64,000 bases of DNA, from the NCBI GenBank assembly GCA_964539805.1, contig CAZIKN010000003.1, positions 51,463-115,462 of the forward strand, written 5' to 3'. Below the pieces are notes generated by a model. It had not been told where the DNA came from. It ran no database searches and was given only the letters and a program-made list of their open reading frames with translations. This document shows, piece by piece, positions 17,226 to 26,026 of this stretch. Both the position numbers and the translations under genes were made by a program. Position 1 is the stretch's first letter; each line of letters begins with the position of its first letter. This DNA comes from M3007 sp964539805. Lineage in GTDB: Bacteria; Bacteroidota; Bacteroidia; Chitinophagales; Saprospiraceae.

Positions 17226-18071
17226 ATGAAGTTTGTAGATGTAAAAAACGACGTTGCGTTCCGCAAAATATTCGGCAATGAGAACAAAAAAATCATTTTA
17301 ATTTCATTTCTTAATGCCGTCCTCGGTTTGGAGGGTCAAAACCGAGTGAAGGAGCTGTCTTTGCTTAACCCATTCCAACTTCCCCGCATCGCAGGGGAAA
17401 AATCTTCGATTATTGACGTCAGGGCTACGGACAAGAAAGGGGCAACTTTCATTGTCGAAATGCAGGTTGCAGAGCCATCGGGGTTTGACAAGCGAGTACT
17501 TTACTACACGAGCAAGGATTATGCGGGGCAGATTAACTCTGGCGACGACTACCCACTTTTACGCCCTGTCTATTTCATTGGTATTTTAGATTTTAACTAC
17601 TTCATCGGAAAGGACTACCTTTCTTCTCATTCCGTTATTGACGAAGCAACGGGAGAGAATGGCTTCAAAGACTTGAAGTTTAGATTTATTGAACTTAAAA
17701 AATTCAATAAAAAGGCGTACGAACTTAAAACCATAATAGATAAGTGGACTTTTTTCATCAAAAATGCAGAAGATTTAGATGTGATGCCTGACAATGTAGA
17801 CGATGAAGGCTTGAAAGAGGCTTACGAAGAAGCAGCACAACACAATTGGACACGAGAAGCGTATGATGCTTACATCTATTCAGGTATGCGTGAGCAAGAT
17901 GAAAAAGGGAGGGTTGAATTGGCGGAAAGGAGAAGGATAGAAAGAGTTGTAAAGCAGCTCCACCAAAACAGTGTACCCCTCAGTATTATCGCCATATCCG
18001 TTGAATTGACGGAACAGGAAGTAGCTGAAATACTTGAAAATCAACAAGCGGCAAATTCAGCGACCAGGTAA
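17226..18071 (+). CDS. Rpn-family PD-(D/E)XK nuclease / putative transposase
   Basis: 281-residue member of the Rpn (recombination-promoting nuclease, PDDEXK_2) family. The N-terminus MKFVDVKNDVAFRKIFGNENKK is the family signature, and the catalytic core follows with SIIDVRATDKKG and FIVEMQ (D and E-x-Q). GYDYPLL-type and YFIGILDF segments come next, and the C-terminal tail ends in a helical region. Rpn proteins cut DNA and are implicated in recombination and phage defence. A -7 box at 17202-17209 supports ATG 17226. The gene is AT-rich relative to the flanking core genes and converges on mcrC, consistent with an accessory island. Confidence 0.88.
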   Translation: MKFVDVKNDVAFRKIFGNENKKIILISFLNAVLGLEGQNRVKELSLLNPFQLPRIAGEKSSIIDVRATDKKGATFIVEMQVAEPSGFDKRVLYYTSKDYAGQINSGDDYPLLRPVYFIGILDFNYFIGKDYLSSHSVIDEATGENGFKDLKFRFIELKKFNKKAYELKTIIDKWTFFIKNAEDLDVMPDNVDDEGLKEAYEEAAQHNWTREAYDAYIYSGMREQDEKGRVELAERRRIERVVKQLHQNSVPLSIIAISVELTEQEVAEILENQQAANSATR

Positions 18072-18282
18072 AGCCTTAAAGGTGATCCGTAAAATCTCGT
18101 TCAAACCACCTTCCAATCTTATAACTCCTGCGATAAGGCTGTATTTACTGCATCGTACCTTCTTTTTTAAGGGTTTTTGCGAACGCCAAGATGAAGATTT
18201 TTTTATTGCTCTGGCATGCTTTTTGGGAATATGACCTAGATTTACCAGTTCAACATATCTCCTAACATGCGGAAAAGTTTTA

Positions 18283-19473
18283 CTATTTTTTTGTTGTGAC
18301 TAAGGTTGAGTCTGGTTTTGATACTGTTGCAGCTAAAGCATTTAACTCTCGCTTCAATGCATCAAGCGAATCACCAAGGTTAATGGTTTTTACGGTTACA
18401 ATTCGTCCGTTTAACTCATAGCTAAGTTCCAAAGGTATGTTCTGTTGGGGATACAAAAGCATGCCGTTCAGTTTGTAAGCCTGCATATACGTAAGGATTT
18501 GGTACAAATGTACGCTGTGTAACTTCCCCCTCTCATTGATTGGGCTTTTAAAATACTTCGTATCAATGAGGTATTTCCCGCGAATGTATATGTCCGGTTC
18601 GATCACTGGTAAGTATTCATCTGCCTGAAGAGAGTTTGCCCACTTAGTGATCCTGCCACCGGTTACGTGCTCCGATGGCAATTCCTTTTTAAGGTACTTG
18701 AGGACAAACTGCTCAAAAATCTGATTCATATTTGCCATAAAAGAGGAAAAAGCCTGACCATCCCCTCCATCAACCAACGAGGAGCTAGAGTAAATCAATG
18801 CACAAACATCAATCAGGATTTGATAATGATGATTAAGCCTGTTGTACTCTACCTGGCGAAACACCTTAGACGAGAGTGTGATTTCCGCAATAGGGTGCAT
18901 CATTCGGAAATAAGTCAGTGCCCGTTGACATAGTTCATTAGAAACCGGCACTTTCCTAATGATATGCAACAGAGTAGCCTTAAGGATTTGGTTAACCTGT
19001 GTTGAAAATGTCAAATCGTCATATTCACACCAAAAACGTGTAGTACTATTTAGGTTTTTACTGATCAGATATTTCCCTTTTATGGTCGGGGCAAATGACA
19101 CAATAGGAACATAGCTTTTGTATAAACCTTTTCGTGTAAGAATCTCCAGCCAGTTTACCAATACATGCACATACACATCCGCAATATCGTTTTCATGGCG
19201 TTTTTCATATTGATTCAGGTTCTTAAACTGAACAAGATCATACGTATACGCAACCATGAATAACAAGTTGTTCACCGGGACTTTTGTCTTTATCGTAATG
19301 GTTCTACCGGATGGCAGTTTTATGGTTCCAACGTGAGAATTTGTGCGCATTAACCATTTGCCATCTGCTGCCGGTGCAAGAGTTATGTGGCTTGCGTGAT
19401 GGTGCAGTATATACTTGACATCATCAGAAGTCAAGAAATCCAACTCTTGTTGGCTATGTTCAAAGCATACCAT
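18283..19473 (-). CDS. mcrC: McrC-family nuclease subunit of type IV restriction system
   Basis: Nuclease partner of McrB, cutting DNA that carries modified cytosine. The N-terminal half is the McrC beta-rich region (TIKLPSGRTITIKTKVP). The C-terminal half carries a PD-(D/E)XK site: Glu254 in QIFEQFV, Asp294 in VIEPDIYI, and Asp304-Thr-Lys306 in YLIDTKYF. The length of 396 residues fits the family. Its start overlaps the end of mcrB by 14 bp, so translation is coupled. A 211-bp gap without features separates its stop from the Rpn gene. Confidence 0.92.
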   Translation of the reverse strand: MVCFEHSQQELDFLTSDDVKYILHHHASHITLAPAADGKWLMRTNSHVGTIKLPSGRTITIKTKVPVNNLLFMVAYTYDLVQFKNLNQYEKRHENDIADVYVHVLVNWLEILTRKGLYKSYVPIVSFAPTIKGKYLISKNLNSTTRFWCEYDDLTFSTQVNQILKATLLHIIRKVPVSNELCQRALTYFRMMHPIAEITLSSKVFRQVEYNRLNHHYQILIDVCALIYSSSSLVDGGDGQAFSSFMANMNQIFEQFVLKYLKKELPSEHVTGGRITKWANSLQADEYLPVIEPDIYIRGKYLIDTKYFKSPINERGKLHSVHLYQILTYMQAYKLNGMLLYPQQNIPLELSYELNGRIVTVKTINLGDSLDALKRELNALAATVSKPDSTLVTTKK

Positions 19474-21895
19474 TGAAAAATGCTTTCTTTAGGTTTTCTA
19501 CTTCTTTTGGCGAGTCGAAGTAATATTCCAACAGTAAAGGTTCCAACTCATATGCCCAAATAATATGAAGCAAATCCATTGTGATCATTTCAATCTTGCC
19601 ATTTTGCCTGCGCAAAAAATAGCTATGCCCAATTTGAAATCCCGGACCAAGCGAAAGATTGTTGTAAATGGTCTCATTTACGGATTTCAAATTCTGGATC
19701 AACTTATCCTTGTCAATGCCCTTGTCAACCATCATTTTATTACGGAGTATGTCATAATCTGGAGCCAGATCAATAAAGGCGAACCGGCGTCGTAATGCGT
19801 AATCTACCAGCGCAAGCGACCGGTCAGCAGTATTCATAGTACCGATGAGATACAGATTCTCCGGAATACTGAAATCCAGTTCCGGAGAATACGTCAACTT
19901 GATTTTTTCAGATCGGTACTCCAATAGGTAGAGCAGTTCGCCAAAAATTTTGGACAGGTTGCCTCTATTAATCTCATCGATCATGATGACAAATTTCTGT
20001 CCTGTATTGTTATTCAAAGCCCTGGTCGCACGATCACAGAGAATCTTAAAAATCCCGTCGAGGCGGTCAATGCCTGTGCCTTCAAGTTTGGGCCGGAGCC
20101 CCTGAACAAAGTCTTCGTATGCGTAGGAGGGATGGAATTGCACTTTCTCATATAGCTCGCGTTGATCCTCTGTCAAATATTTGAGTAATATATTCGCAAG
20201 AAAACTTTTTCCGGTTCCGGGAGGCCCCTGAAGAATAACTTGCTTCTTCCGCTCCAGAATCTGGATAAATCGGTCAAATGTCTCCGCAGCAAGGCTACTT
20301 TCTCCAAGGGCAGTTTCGTAGGTGTATTTCGTTTTAGGAGAAGCATTGTACGTACCGGTAGTTTCAGAAATCAGGTTTTGGATGGCATCAAACTCAATTG
20401 GCGAGAGCCTGAAGAGACTACCTTGATTGTTGTTAACCACTTCCGAATTTTTCAACTCTGGCAAACTGGTCACCTGATCCCATGAGATGGGTTCTTCAAG
20501 AAACTTTTTTATAACAAACTCAAAAACCTCCCTTTTCTCGGAATTGAGGTGCAAGCCCTTGACAACTTCAAAAATGGCCAGGATTCGTCTAACAGGCGAA
20601 GTTTGATAGCCAACGACAAGGTCGCCTGGTTTGACCTGTTTAAAATACTCATAAATCCGACGTTTGTTATTGGCATCATTGTGGGAAGTGTAGGCTTGTG
20701 TTTCTCCAATCTTCCGATCCAGGATGTTCCAGTACTTGGGATTAGCGTTGAGCCACCAATATTGGACCTCATTATTAAGACCGCCTGAAATGTCGATTTT
20801 GAGAAGTTTTCGCAGACGCGAAACGTAATCTGGATACTTGGTAATATCTGTAAGTGTCTTTGTCACTATATCTTTGTCAGGCCAACTACCCTTCGCCACC
20901 CACTTTACATTATGACGATGCCTGTAATCAGGAACGTCTGGTTTGTAATAATAGTCAGAGGTAACAATGCCGTAACCTACGTACTCAGTCGTTCCTCTTT
21001 TGGCAATAATAATGTCTCCTTTCCGCATCACATGGCCAAATTGATACAATGCCAACGTATCATTCTTTTTAGAGGAAGTAGTTCCGAATAATTGCTGAAG
21101 CAGTTCCTGAATCTGAATTTTAGTGAGAGAACTCAAATCACCCATCTCATCCCAACCAATAGCGGCGTATCCGTTATTGTAAAAGTCGTCCCAACGATAA
21201 GCATTTTCTCCCGGAGAAAGTAGCCAATACCTTGGTTCTCCAGGAGGCATTTCTATGATATTATCCTCTTCTGTTTCAGCCCCTTCTTCATTGGAGTTTC
21301 CTTCTTCTGAGGCCACAAACCAAAAGAATTTGTCCATTTCGATTGGTAGCGGCAAGTCAGTTCTCTGGCCTACTATTTCTACATATTTCTCAGCTATAGG
21401 TTTAATAGCTTCGTTGAACTTCACAAATTGTACACCCTGCGAGTCACCTTTTTTAATTCCTGTTTGCACTCCTAAAATGTCAACTGCATTCCTATCCACG
21501 GTATTCATAGGCACATACTTATCTGGAAATGCGTATGAAATAATTTCAGATGTACTACCTATGTTAAAAAAACGAATATTTGCAATGAATGAGTCAAGGC
21601 GAAACGACAAATCGTCTTGACCATAAAAAAGGTTTACGAATTGCTCGCGGTAATGCTCCAAGGAGTGATTAAGAATCTTTCCAAGGGCCCTGCCTCCAGC
21701 CAACGGATTACTTCTAAAAGAATTGATATGTGTACCCATTTCTTTGAAGTCCTCCCACTCTGCTTTCTCCAGAAAATCACGATTTGTAAATTTTTTAAAA
21801 AAATTAATTGTGTCGCGAAGACGGTTGTATTCCTTATTGAGCCAAGTGTCCGCAACTGAAGCATATTTGAAAAGTGACTTTTCGATACTATTCAT
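19460..21895 (-). CDS. mcrB: McrB-family AAA+ GTPase with two EVE-like reader domains
   Basis: Motor and DNA-recognition subunit of the McrBC system, 811 residues. Residues 1-190 form a helical domain of unknown specificity. Two EVE/PUA-like modified-base reader modules follow: YWLLSPGENAYRWDDFYNNGY (about 222-370) and YWWLNANPKYWNILDRK (about 378-490). The AAA+ GTPase has Walker A GPPGTGKS (557-564), Walker B FVIMIDEINRGN (635 onward) and the McrB signature MNTADRS (687-693). Escherichia coli McrB has a different N-terminal reader, so the target base may be other than 5-methylcytosine. A short dyad CCAAACA-AATC-TGTTTGG lies 46 bp upstream of the start. Confidence 0.94.
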   Translation of the reverse strand: MNSIEKSLFKYASVADTWLNKEYNRLRDTINFFKKFTNRDFLEKAEWEDFKEMGTHINSFRSNPLAGGRALGKILNHSLEHYREQFVNLFYGQDDLSFRLDSFIANIRFFNIGSTSEIISYAFPDKYVPMNTVDRNAVDILGVQTGIKKGDSQGVQFVKFNEAIKPIAEKYVEIVGQRTDLPLPIEMDKFFWFVASEEGNSNEEGAETEEDNIIEMPPGEPRYWLLSPGENAYRWDDFYNNGYAAIGWDEMGDLSSLTKIQIQELLQQLFGTTSSKKNDTLALYQFGHVMRKGDIIIAKRGTTEYVGYGIVTSDYYYKPDVPDYRHRHNVKWVAKGSWPDKDIVTKTLTDITKYPDYVSRLRKLLKIDISGGLNNEVQYWWLNANPKYWNILDRKIGETQAYTSHNDANNKRRIYEYFKQVKPGDLVVGYQTSPVRRILAIFEVVKGLHLNSEKREVFEFVIKKFLEEPISWDQVTSLPELKNSEVVNNNQGSLFRLSPIEFDAIQNLISETTGTYNASPKTKYTYETALGESSLAAETFDRFIQILERKKQVILQGPPGTGKSFLANILLKYLTEDQRELYEKVQFHPSYAYEDFVQGLRPKLEGTGIDRLDGIFKILCDRATRALNNNTGQKFVIMIDEINRGNLSKIFGELLYLLEYRSEKIKLTYSPELDFSIPENLYLIGTMNTADRSLALVDYALRRRFAFIDLAPDYDILRNKMMVDKGIDKDKLIQNLKSVNETIYNNLSLGPGFQIGHSYFLRRQNGKIEMITMDLLHIIWAYELEPLLLEYYFDSPKEVENLKKAFFNGML

Positions 21896-22461
21896 ATCAA
21901 TTTCTTAATTTTTACATGTAGGTTTTTATTTTATGCCATACCAAACAAATCTGTTTGGAAAGGATCAATTTGATTTACTGGCGAAGCCCCCACTGTCACA
22001 AGACAGCCAAAAACCAACCCCTAAAAGCCAAAATAGAACACGCGCCCGCAGGCGAGAGATTCTCTCGAATGAATCGGAATGCCTGCTTTGAGCAGGAAAC
22101 TTTCGAGTTGGGATAGGGTAATCTTCGTTGATTGCATGTAAAGTTTTAATATTTAAAAAGACGTGCAAAGGTAGGAATTTTGGCTTCAGCGTCATTACTT
22201 TCCATACAAATCTGGTGCCAGCAATGAGTGAAATCCATTCAATAATTCGGCCGTTATCCCAGTTGTTTCGTAGGTCACCATCCTGTTACTATTCCTCCCT
22301 CATCTCACCTCGATCATCACCTCCCCGCCATCAACGTGCTTACATCATCCTGAAACCTTGAATCTCCAAACATCTGCCTCCACCCAACATCAATAGGTTT
22401 CCATCACCCAAACAGGTATTTTCACTCAAAAACAGGCCATCTTGTTCTTTCAAACATGGGG

Positions 22462-22713
22462 CTTGATATAAAATACATGAAGCGGGAGTAAAAAAACATC
22501 AAGCTTGATACAAATTATAGCAACGTTGAGGTTTAAAATATAAAACTTGATATAAATTATATCAAGATTGATGTGCGAAACATGAAATTTGATATAATTT
22601 ATAACAAAAATCACTTCTAATATATCAAACTTGATATAAAATATAGCAAGTTTGAGTAAAAAGGCAGGTCATTTGATATAAATTATAGCAAAATCGAGTG
22701 CGGCTATATGAAG
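22462..22713. repeat. Six tandem degenerate 42-bp units with AT-rich palindromic core
   Basis: Units start at 22462, 22504, 22546, 22588, 22630 and 22672, each exactly 42 bp, and a seventh begins CTTG at 22714. Each starts with (C/T)TTGATA(T/C)AA followed by (A/T)(A/T)TATA(G/T)CAA. In unit 3 the two halves, CTTGATATAA and TTATATCAAG, make a near-perfect inverted repeat. The second half of each unit (about 20 bp) is poorly conserved. The pattern resembles iterated binding sites (operator, partition or iteron-like) rather than a coding repeat. Confidence 0.8.
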
Positions 22714-22784
22714 CTTGCGTTTTTTTTCTTCAAGGAACTCTTAATGGCGGTTTCAAACCAAAATTTCTAATTTTGGCCCTAAGA

Positions 22785-22825
22785 GCATGTCTGGGATTTT
22801 CCTGCGCAGAAAATCCCAGACATGC
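22785..22825. repeat. Perfect 17-bp stem hairpin
   Basis: GCATGTCTGGGATTTTC (22785-22801) is exactly complementary to 22809-22825, with a 7-base loop CTGCGCA that itself contains the palindrome TGCGCA. No T-tract follows on either strand, so it is not a simple terminator. It lies 39 bp upstream of the T9SS-protein ATG and may be a REP-like element or a 5' UTR structure. Confidence 0.75.
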
Positions 22826-22863
22826 CCTAAAATGAGTGCTTTTTCCCACACAATGATTCGCGC

Positions 22864-24120
22864 ATGTTTAAATTGTTTTGTAGCCTTACCATCATTTTTT
22901 GCTGCCATGTTTTACCCTTGTCCGCTCAATCCGGCTGCACTGACCCCAAAGCATTGAACTACAATGCGAGTGCTACGGTGAATGACGGCTCCTGTCAGTA
23001 TGCCGTAATCAATTACAGCCCGGTATTACAGGCTCCATTGCCGGATAAATTAAAAGAGATCAGCGGACTTGCTTATGCCGGAAACCGCTGGTGGGCACAT
23101 GAGGACAGCGGTGCCAATGAGATTTTTTATCAGATCAACCCGCTCGGTGGGCAGATTATTCAACAAGTAGCGTTGAACAATGCCAAAAATAATGATTGGG
23201 AGGATATTGCACAGGACAGTGCCTATCTTTATATCGGTGATTTTGGCAACAACAGCAGCACGCGCAAAAATCTTGGCATCTACCGTGTGCCGCTTTCCAA
23301 AATAGGCAATGGCAGCAGTGAAAAAATAGAAGAAAGTGACTGGAGCTTCCTTCCATTTGCCTATCCAGACCAAACCATCTTTAGCCAGCAACCAGAGGAC
23401 AGTACCGAATTTGATTGTGAGGCCATGATCTATAAAAACGGCGCGCTCCACCTTTTTACCAAAAACCGCAAAAAATACCAGACATCACACTACCGTATTG
23501 ATGTGTCAACAGGCAGCATCAAAAAAATAGAAACTTTTGACACGGGCGGCCTGATCACTGGTGCTTCCGTATCACCGGATGAAAAAATGGTGGCCTTGGT
23601 CGGTTATAACCTGCGCAGTTTCCCCACGGTATTTGCCTGGCTGCTCTGGGATTGGCCCAACCCTTCCAGTGATTCACTTTTTTCAGGTAATAAAAGGCGC
23701 ATAGAATTGGGCACGGCACTTGCTGTGGGGCAGGTAGAGAGCATAGCCTTTGGCGGATCTCGCGATGGGTATATTGCGAACGAAAGCACGTCTTTTAATG
23801 GTATTGTGTTAGCTCCTCAGGCGTTGCGGCATTTTGATTTTGGGGCTTGGGTGTCTGCCATGAGCGCTAACGAAGAGACCCATTTTAATGCCCAATCAGG
23901 CAAAATATTCCCCAATCCTTTTTCACAGTTTATTGATTTTCAATGGGAGGAATCAAAACCTCCAGAGGAAATACGCCTGCGGGACGCACAAGGCCGCTTA
24001 CTGAAGGTTTGTGCCGGTAGCGTTACAAGAATGGATACCCAACATCTGCCATGCGGGATATACATGGTGGAAGCAATATGGCCGAAGAGGACAAAAACCT
24101 ATTGTGTTCAGAAAAGTTAA
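22864..24120 (+). CDS. Type IX-exported beta-propeller-like protein
   Basis: 418 residues with a signal peptide (MFKLFCSLTIIFCCHVLPLSAQ). A cysteine-bounded motif CTDPKALNYNASATVNDGSC follows, a module common in exported Bacteroidota proteins. A domain of about 270 residues with SGLAYAGNRWWAHEDSG and DWEDIAQDSAYLYIGDFGNN suggests a propeller of the esterase-like/phytase-like kind. The C-terminal part (IFPNPFSQFIDFQW to GIYMVEAIWPKR) is a T9SS type A sorting domain. No catalytic residues can be assigned. Its stop is 9 bp from the opposing umuC stop. Confidence 0.8.
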   Translation: MFKLFCSLTIIFCCHVLPLSAQSGCTDPKALNYNASATVNDGSCQYAVINYSPVLQAPLPDKLKEISGLAYAGNRWWAHEDSGANEIFYQINPLGGQIIQQVALNNAKNNDWEDIAQDSAYLYIGDFGNNSSTRKNLGIYRVPLSKIGNGSSEKIEESDWSFLPFAYPDQTIFSQQPEDSTEFDCEAMIYKNGALHLFTKNRKKYQTSHYRIDVSTGSIKKIETFDTGGLITGASVSPDEKMVALVGYNLRSFPTVFAWLLWDWPNPSSDSLFSGNKRRIELGTALAVGQVESIAFGGSRDGYIANESTSFNGIVLAPQALRHFDFGAWVSAMSANEETHFNAQSGKIFPNPFSQFIDFQWEESKPPEEIRLRDAQGRLLKVCAGSVTRMDTQHLPCGIYMVEAIWPKRTKTYCVQKS

Positions 24121-24129
24121 GGTGTAGGT

Positions 24130-25401
24130 TTATCCGTCTGCTTTCACCACGCACATTTCGGCCCATTTGGTAGTATAGCAGGGCGAAAGATTGTTTTGAC
24201 GGGTCAATCGCCCACTCCCACCCATGGTTTGGGCGGCTGTCCGCACGGCATTTCGCCCAAAACGCGCATTGATGGCATCAAAAGCGTTCATCAGTTTTTC
24301 ATGCTTTGTGCGGTCAATGGGGTCAAACAGGCTCAGCTGCGCCCCTGAGGTATCCTGCACCAAGCCACCGAGCAGCACCCCTGCCCTTTTATAGCGATAC
24401 CCCTCGCGAAATACTTTACTGAGGGCAAATTTGGCTGCCTTGACTAAAGGCAAGGTGCTGTCCGTTGGCGCGGCAAAACTGACGGTAAAAGAGCGCGAAT
24501 ACTGAGGTTCCTGGTAGAACAGATCATTGGTTTCTATATAGGCTGTCAGGATGGATGCGCTGCTCCCCTGCCGCCGTAGTTTTTCCCCGCAACGTGCCGC
24601 GAAATCGGCTACGGCCTCACCCAGTTCCGCTTCTGTGCACAGTGGCACGCGGAAGCTGCGTGTAGTGCCTACGTTTTTTTTATTGGGGATATCCGTTTCC
24701 AAGTGAATGCAGGGCATTCCACACAGTTCCTTTTTGATGCGCAAGCCGACAATGCTCAAATGTTTATGCAGCCAGGCATCCGGGGCCTGCGCCAGGTCAT
24801 AAGCAGTAAAAATATTATTTTTTTGCAGAAAATGAGCATATTTCCGTCCAATTCCCCATACATCCTCCACGGCAAGGCTTCGCAGGGCATCATCCCAATA
24901 ATCGCTCAATATCCGTACGCCATCACCTTGCTTATCCTTTTTGGCCAAACGGTTGGCCAATTTGGCCAATACCTTGGTGGGGGCCACCCCAACACAGACA
25001 GGCACCCCAAGCCAGCGCAATAGCGTTTGCCGAATGTTTCGGGCCAGCATGCCCATATCCGCATGATCCGTGCCGCTAAAGTCCAAAAATGCCTCGTCCA
25101 CACTATATATTTCCACAGCGGGTGAAAATTGGCGCAACGTGTTCATGACACGTCCCGACATATCGCCATACAGCGCATAATTGGAAGAAAAAACCTTTAT
25201 GTTGTGTTTGCGGATAAGCGCGCGGAGCTCAAAAACAGGCTGTCCCATACCAACGCCCAATGCTTTGGCTTCTTCGGAACGCGACACGACGCAGCCATCA
25301 TTGTTGGACAGCACCACAACGGGCCGCCCCCGTAATGTCGGGTCAAATACCCGCTCGCAGGACACATAAAAATTGTTGACATCCACCAAAGCAAACATCA
25401 T
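24130..25401 (-). CDS. umuC: UmuC-like Y-family DNA polymerase
   Basis: Catalytic subunit of an error-prone translesion polymerase (Pol V type). ATG 25401 begins MMFALVDVNNFYVSCERVFDP, which contains the first metal-binding aspartate. The palm motif YSVDEAFLDFSG supplies the catalytic Asp/Glu, and VCVGVAPTKVLAKLANRLAK follows. The C-terminal little-finger and UmuC-specific tail (LFDPIDRTKHEKLMNAFDAINARFG) are intact. The start overlaps the umuD stop by one base (TGATG), indicating translational coupling. The product is 423 residues, standard for UmuC. Confidence 0.95.
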   Translation of the reverse strand: MMFALVDVNNFYVSCERVFDPTLRGRPVVVLSNNDGCVVSRSEEAKALGVGMGQPVFELRALIRKHNIKVFSSNYALYGDMSGRVMNTLRQFSPAVEIYSVDEAFLDFSGTDHADMGMLARNIRQTLLRWLGVPVCVGVAPTKVLAKLANRLAKKDKQGDGVRILSDYWDDALRSLAVEDVWGIGRKYAHFLQKNNIFTAYDLAQAPDAWLHKHLSIVGLRIKKELCGMPCIHLETDIPNKKNVGTTRSFRVPLCTEAELGEAVADFAARCGEKLRRQGSSASILTAYIETNDLFYQEPQYSRSFTVSFAAPTDSTLPLVKAAKFALSKVFREGYRYKRAGVLLGGLVQDTSGAQLSLFDPIDRTKHEKLMNAFDAINARFGRNAVRTAAQTMGGSGRLTRQNNLSPCYTTKWAEMCVVKADG

Positions 25402-25853
25402 CAAGGTTTTTTGATAACAAAAGTGACCACGCCCCAAATGGTCAGTTCATCGTTCTCTTGTACTTCTATGGCAGCATAGGCAGGGTTGGCTGCTAAAAGT
25501 CGGATGCGCCCGGCACGCAGTTCAAGCCGCTTTACGGTAAAGGCGTTATTGAGATAGCAAACGGCCACTGCCCCGTTTTGGGGTCTCAGGGAGCGATCAA
25601 CGATAAGCACATCCCCATCATCAATGCCATCACCGGACATGGAATGGCCTTGTACGCGCACGACAAAAGTGGCATCCGGGTTTTTGATCAGCTCCCTTTT
25701 CAGGTCAATCTGCGTTTCTAAATAATCGTCGGCAGGCGAGGGGAATCCGGCGCTTATGGCACCGTCCACATGGATTAAAAGGATTTCATCAATTGGGGCT
25801 GGGGCAAGCAGCCGACTTTCGGCCAAGGAATCTTTTTTCCCTTCCGTTCGCAT
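25401..25853 (-). CDS. umuD: UmuD-like self-cleaving S24 peptidase
   Basis: Partner of UmuC, activated by RecA-stimulated self-cleavage. The 150-residue protein has the cleavage site Ala35-Gly36 in SAGFPSPADDY. The catalytic dyad is Ser71 in VQGHSMSGDGI and Lys108 in NAFTVKRLE. It is the first gene of umuDC and is preceded by two operator-like direct repeats, consistent with damage-responsive control. Confidence 0.94.
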   Translation of the reverse strand: MRTEGKKDSLAESRLLAPAPIDEILLIHVDGAISAGFPSPADDYLETQIDLKRELIKNPDATFVVRVQGHSMSGDGIDDGDVLIVDRSLRPQNGAVAVCYLNNAFTVKRLELRAGRIRLLAANPAYAAIEVQENDELTIWGVVTFVIKKP

Positions 25854-25874
25854 AGTATGTTGTTTTGAAAGGGC

Positions 25875-25930
25875 AAATAAAACTCATATTGTTTTAATTA
25901 TTTCAAAATAAAACACATATTGTTTTTAAT
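25875..25930 (-). promoter_or_regulatory. Two operator-like repeats upstream of umuDC
   Basis: AATAAAACTCATATTGTTTT and AATAAAACACATATTGTTTT recur 31 bp apart, about 22 and 54 bp upstream of umuD. Each contains a dyad AAAC(A/T)-CATAT-TGTTT-like core. A spacing of about three helical turns suggests cooperative repressor binding, plausibly LexA or another S24/HTH repressor. The regulator is not identified. Confidence 0.6.
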
Positions 25931-26000
25931 GTTGTGCAAGTAATGATGGATAAAGAAACTGTAGGTTGAAAGTTTTCATAACGCATGAATATAAAAGTCT

Positions 26001-26008
26001 TAACTTTG
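26001..26008 (+). promoter_or_regulatory. -7 box TAACTTTG of the small-protein/HNH operon
   Basis: Matches the Bacteroidota TAnnTTTG element and predicts a transcript start near 26015. That lies downstream of the ATG at 25985 and so favours the ATG at 26027 for the small protein. The -33 element is not clear. Confidence 0.55.
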
Positions 26009-26026
26009 TCATACAAATCGTTTACT

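Larger units (their letters stand above)
21896..22863. other. Gene-poor 968-bp region upstream of mcrB
   Basis: No convincing gene. It contains a 7-bp dyad (21941-21958), a 15-bp palindrome CGAGAGATTCTCTCG (22053-22067), a hairpin CCTGCT-TTG-AGCAGG (22082-22096), the 42-bp-period repeat array (22462-22713) and a perfect 17-bp hairpin (22785-22825). The short open frames 21965-22195 minus and 22128-22361 plus have no recognisable features. The base composition is much more AT-rich from 22440 to 22720. Confidence 0.75.

Noticed and set aside
21965..22361. Small frames on both strands upstream of mcrB
   Set aside because: No recognisable motif; the region is made of palindromes and low-complexity sequence.
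22462..22713. A second CRISPR array
   Set aside because: Units are too AT-rich and degenerate, the period has no conserved repeat plus unique spacer structure, and the conserved part is a dyad.
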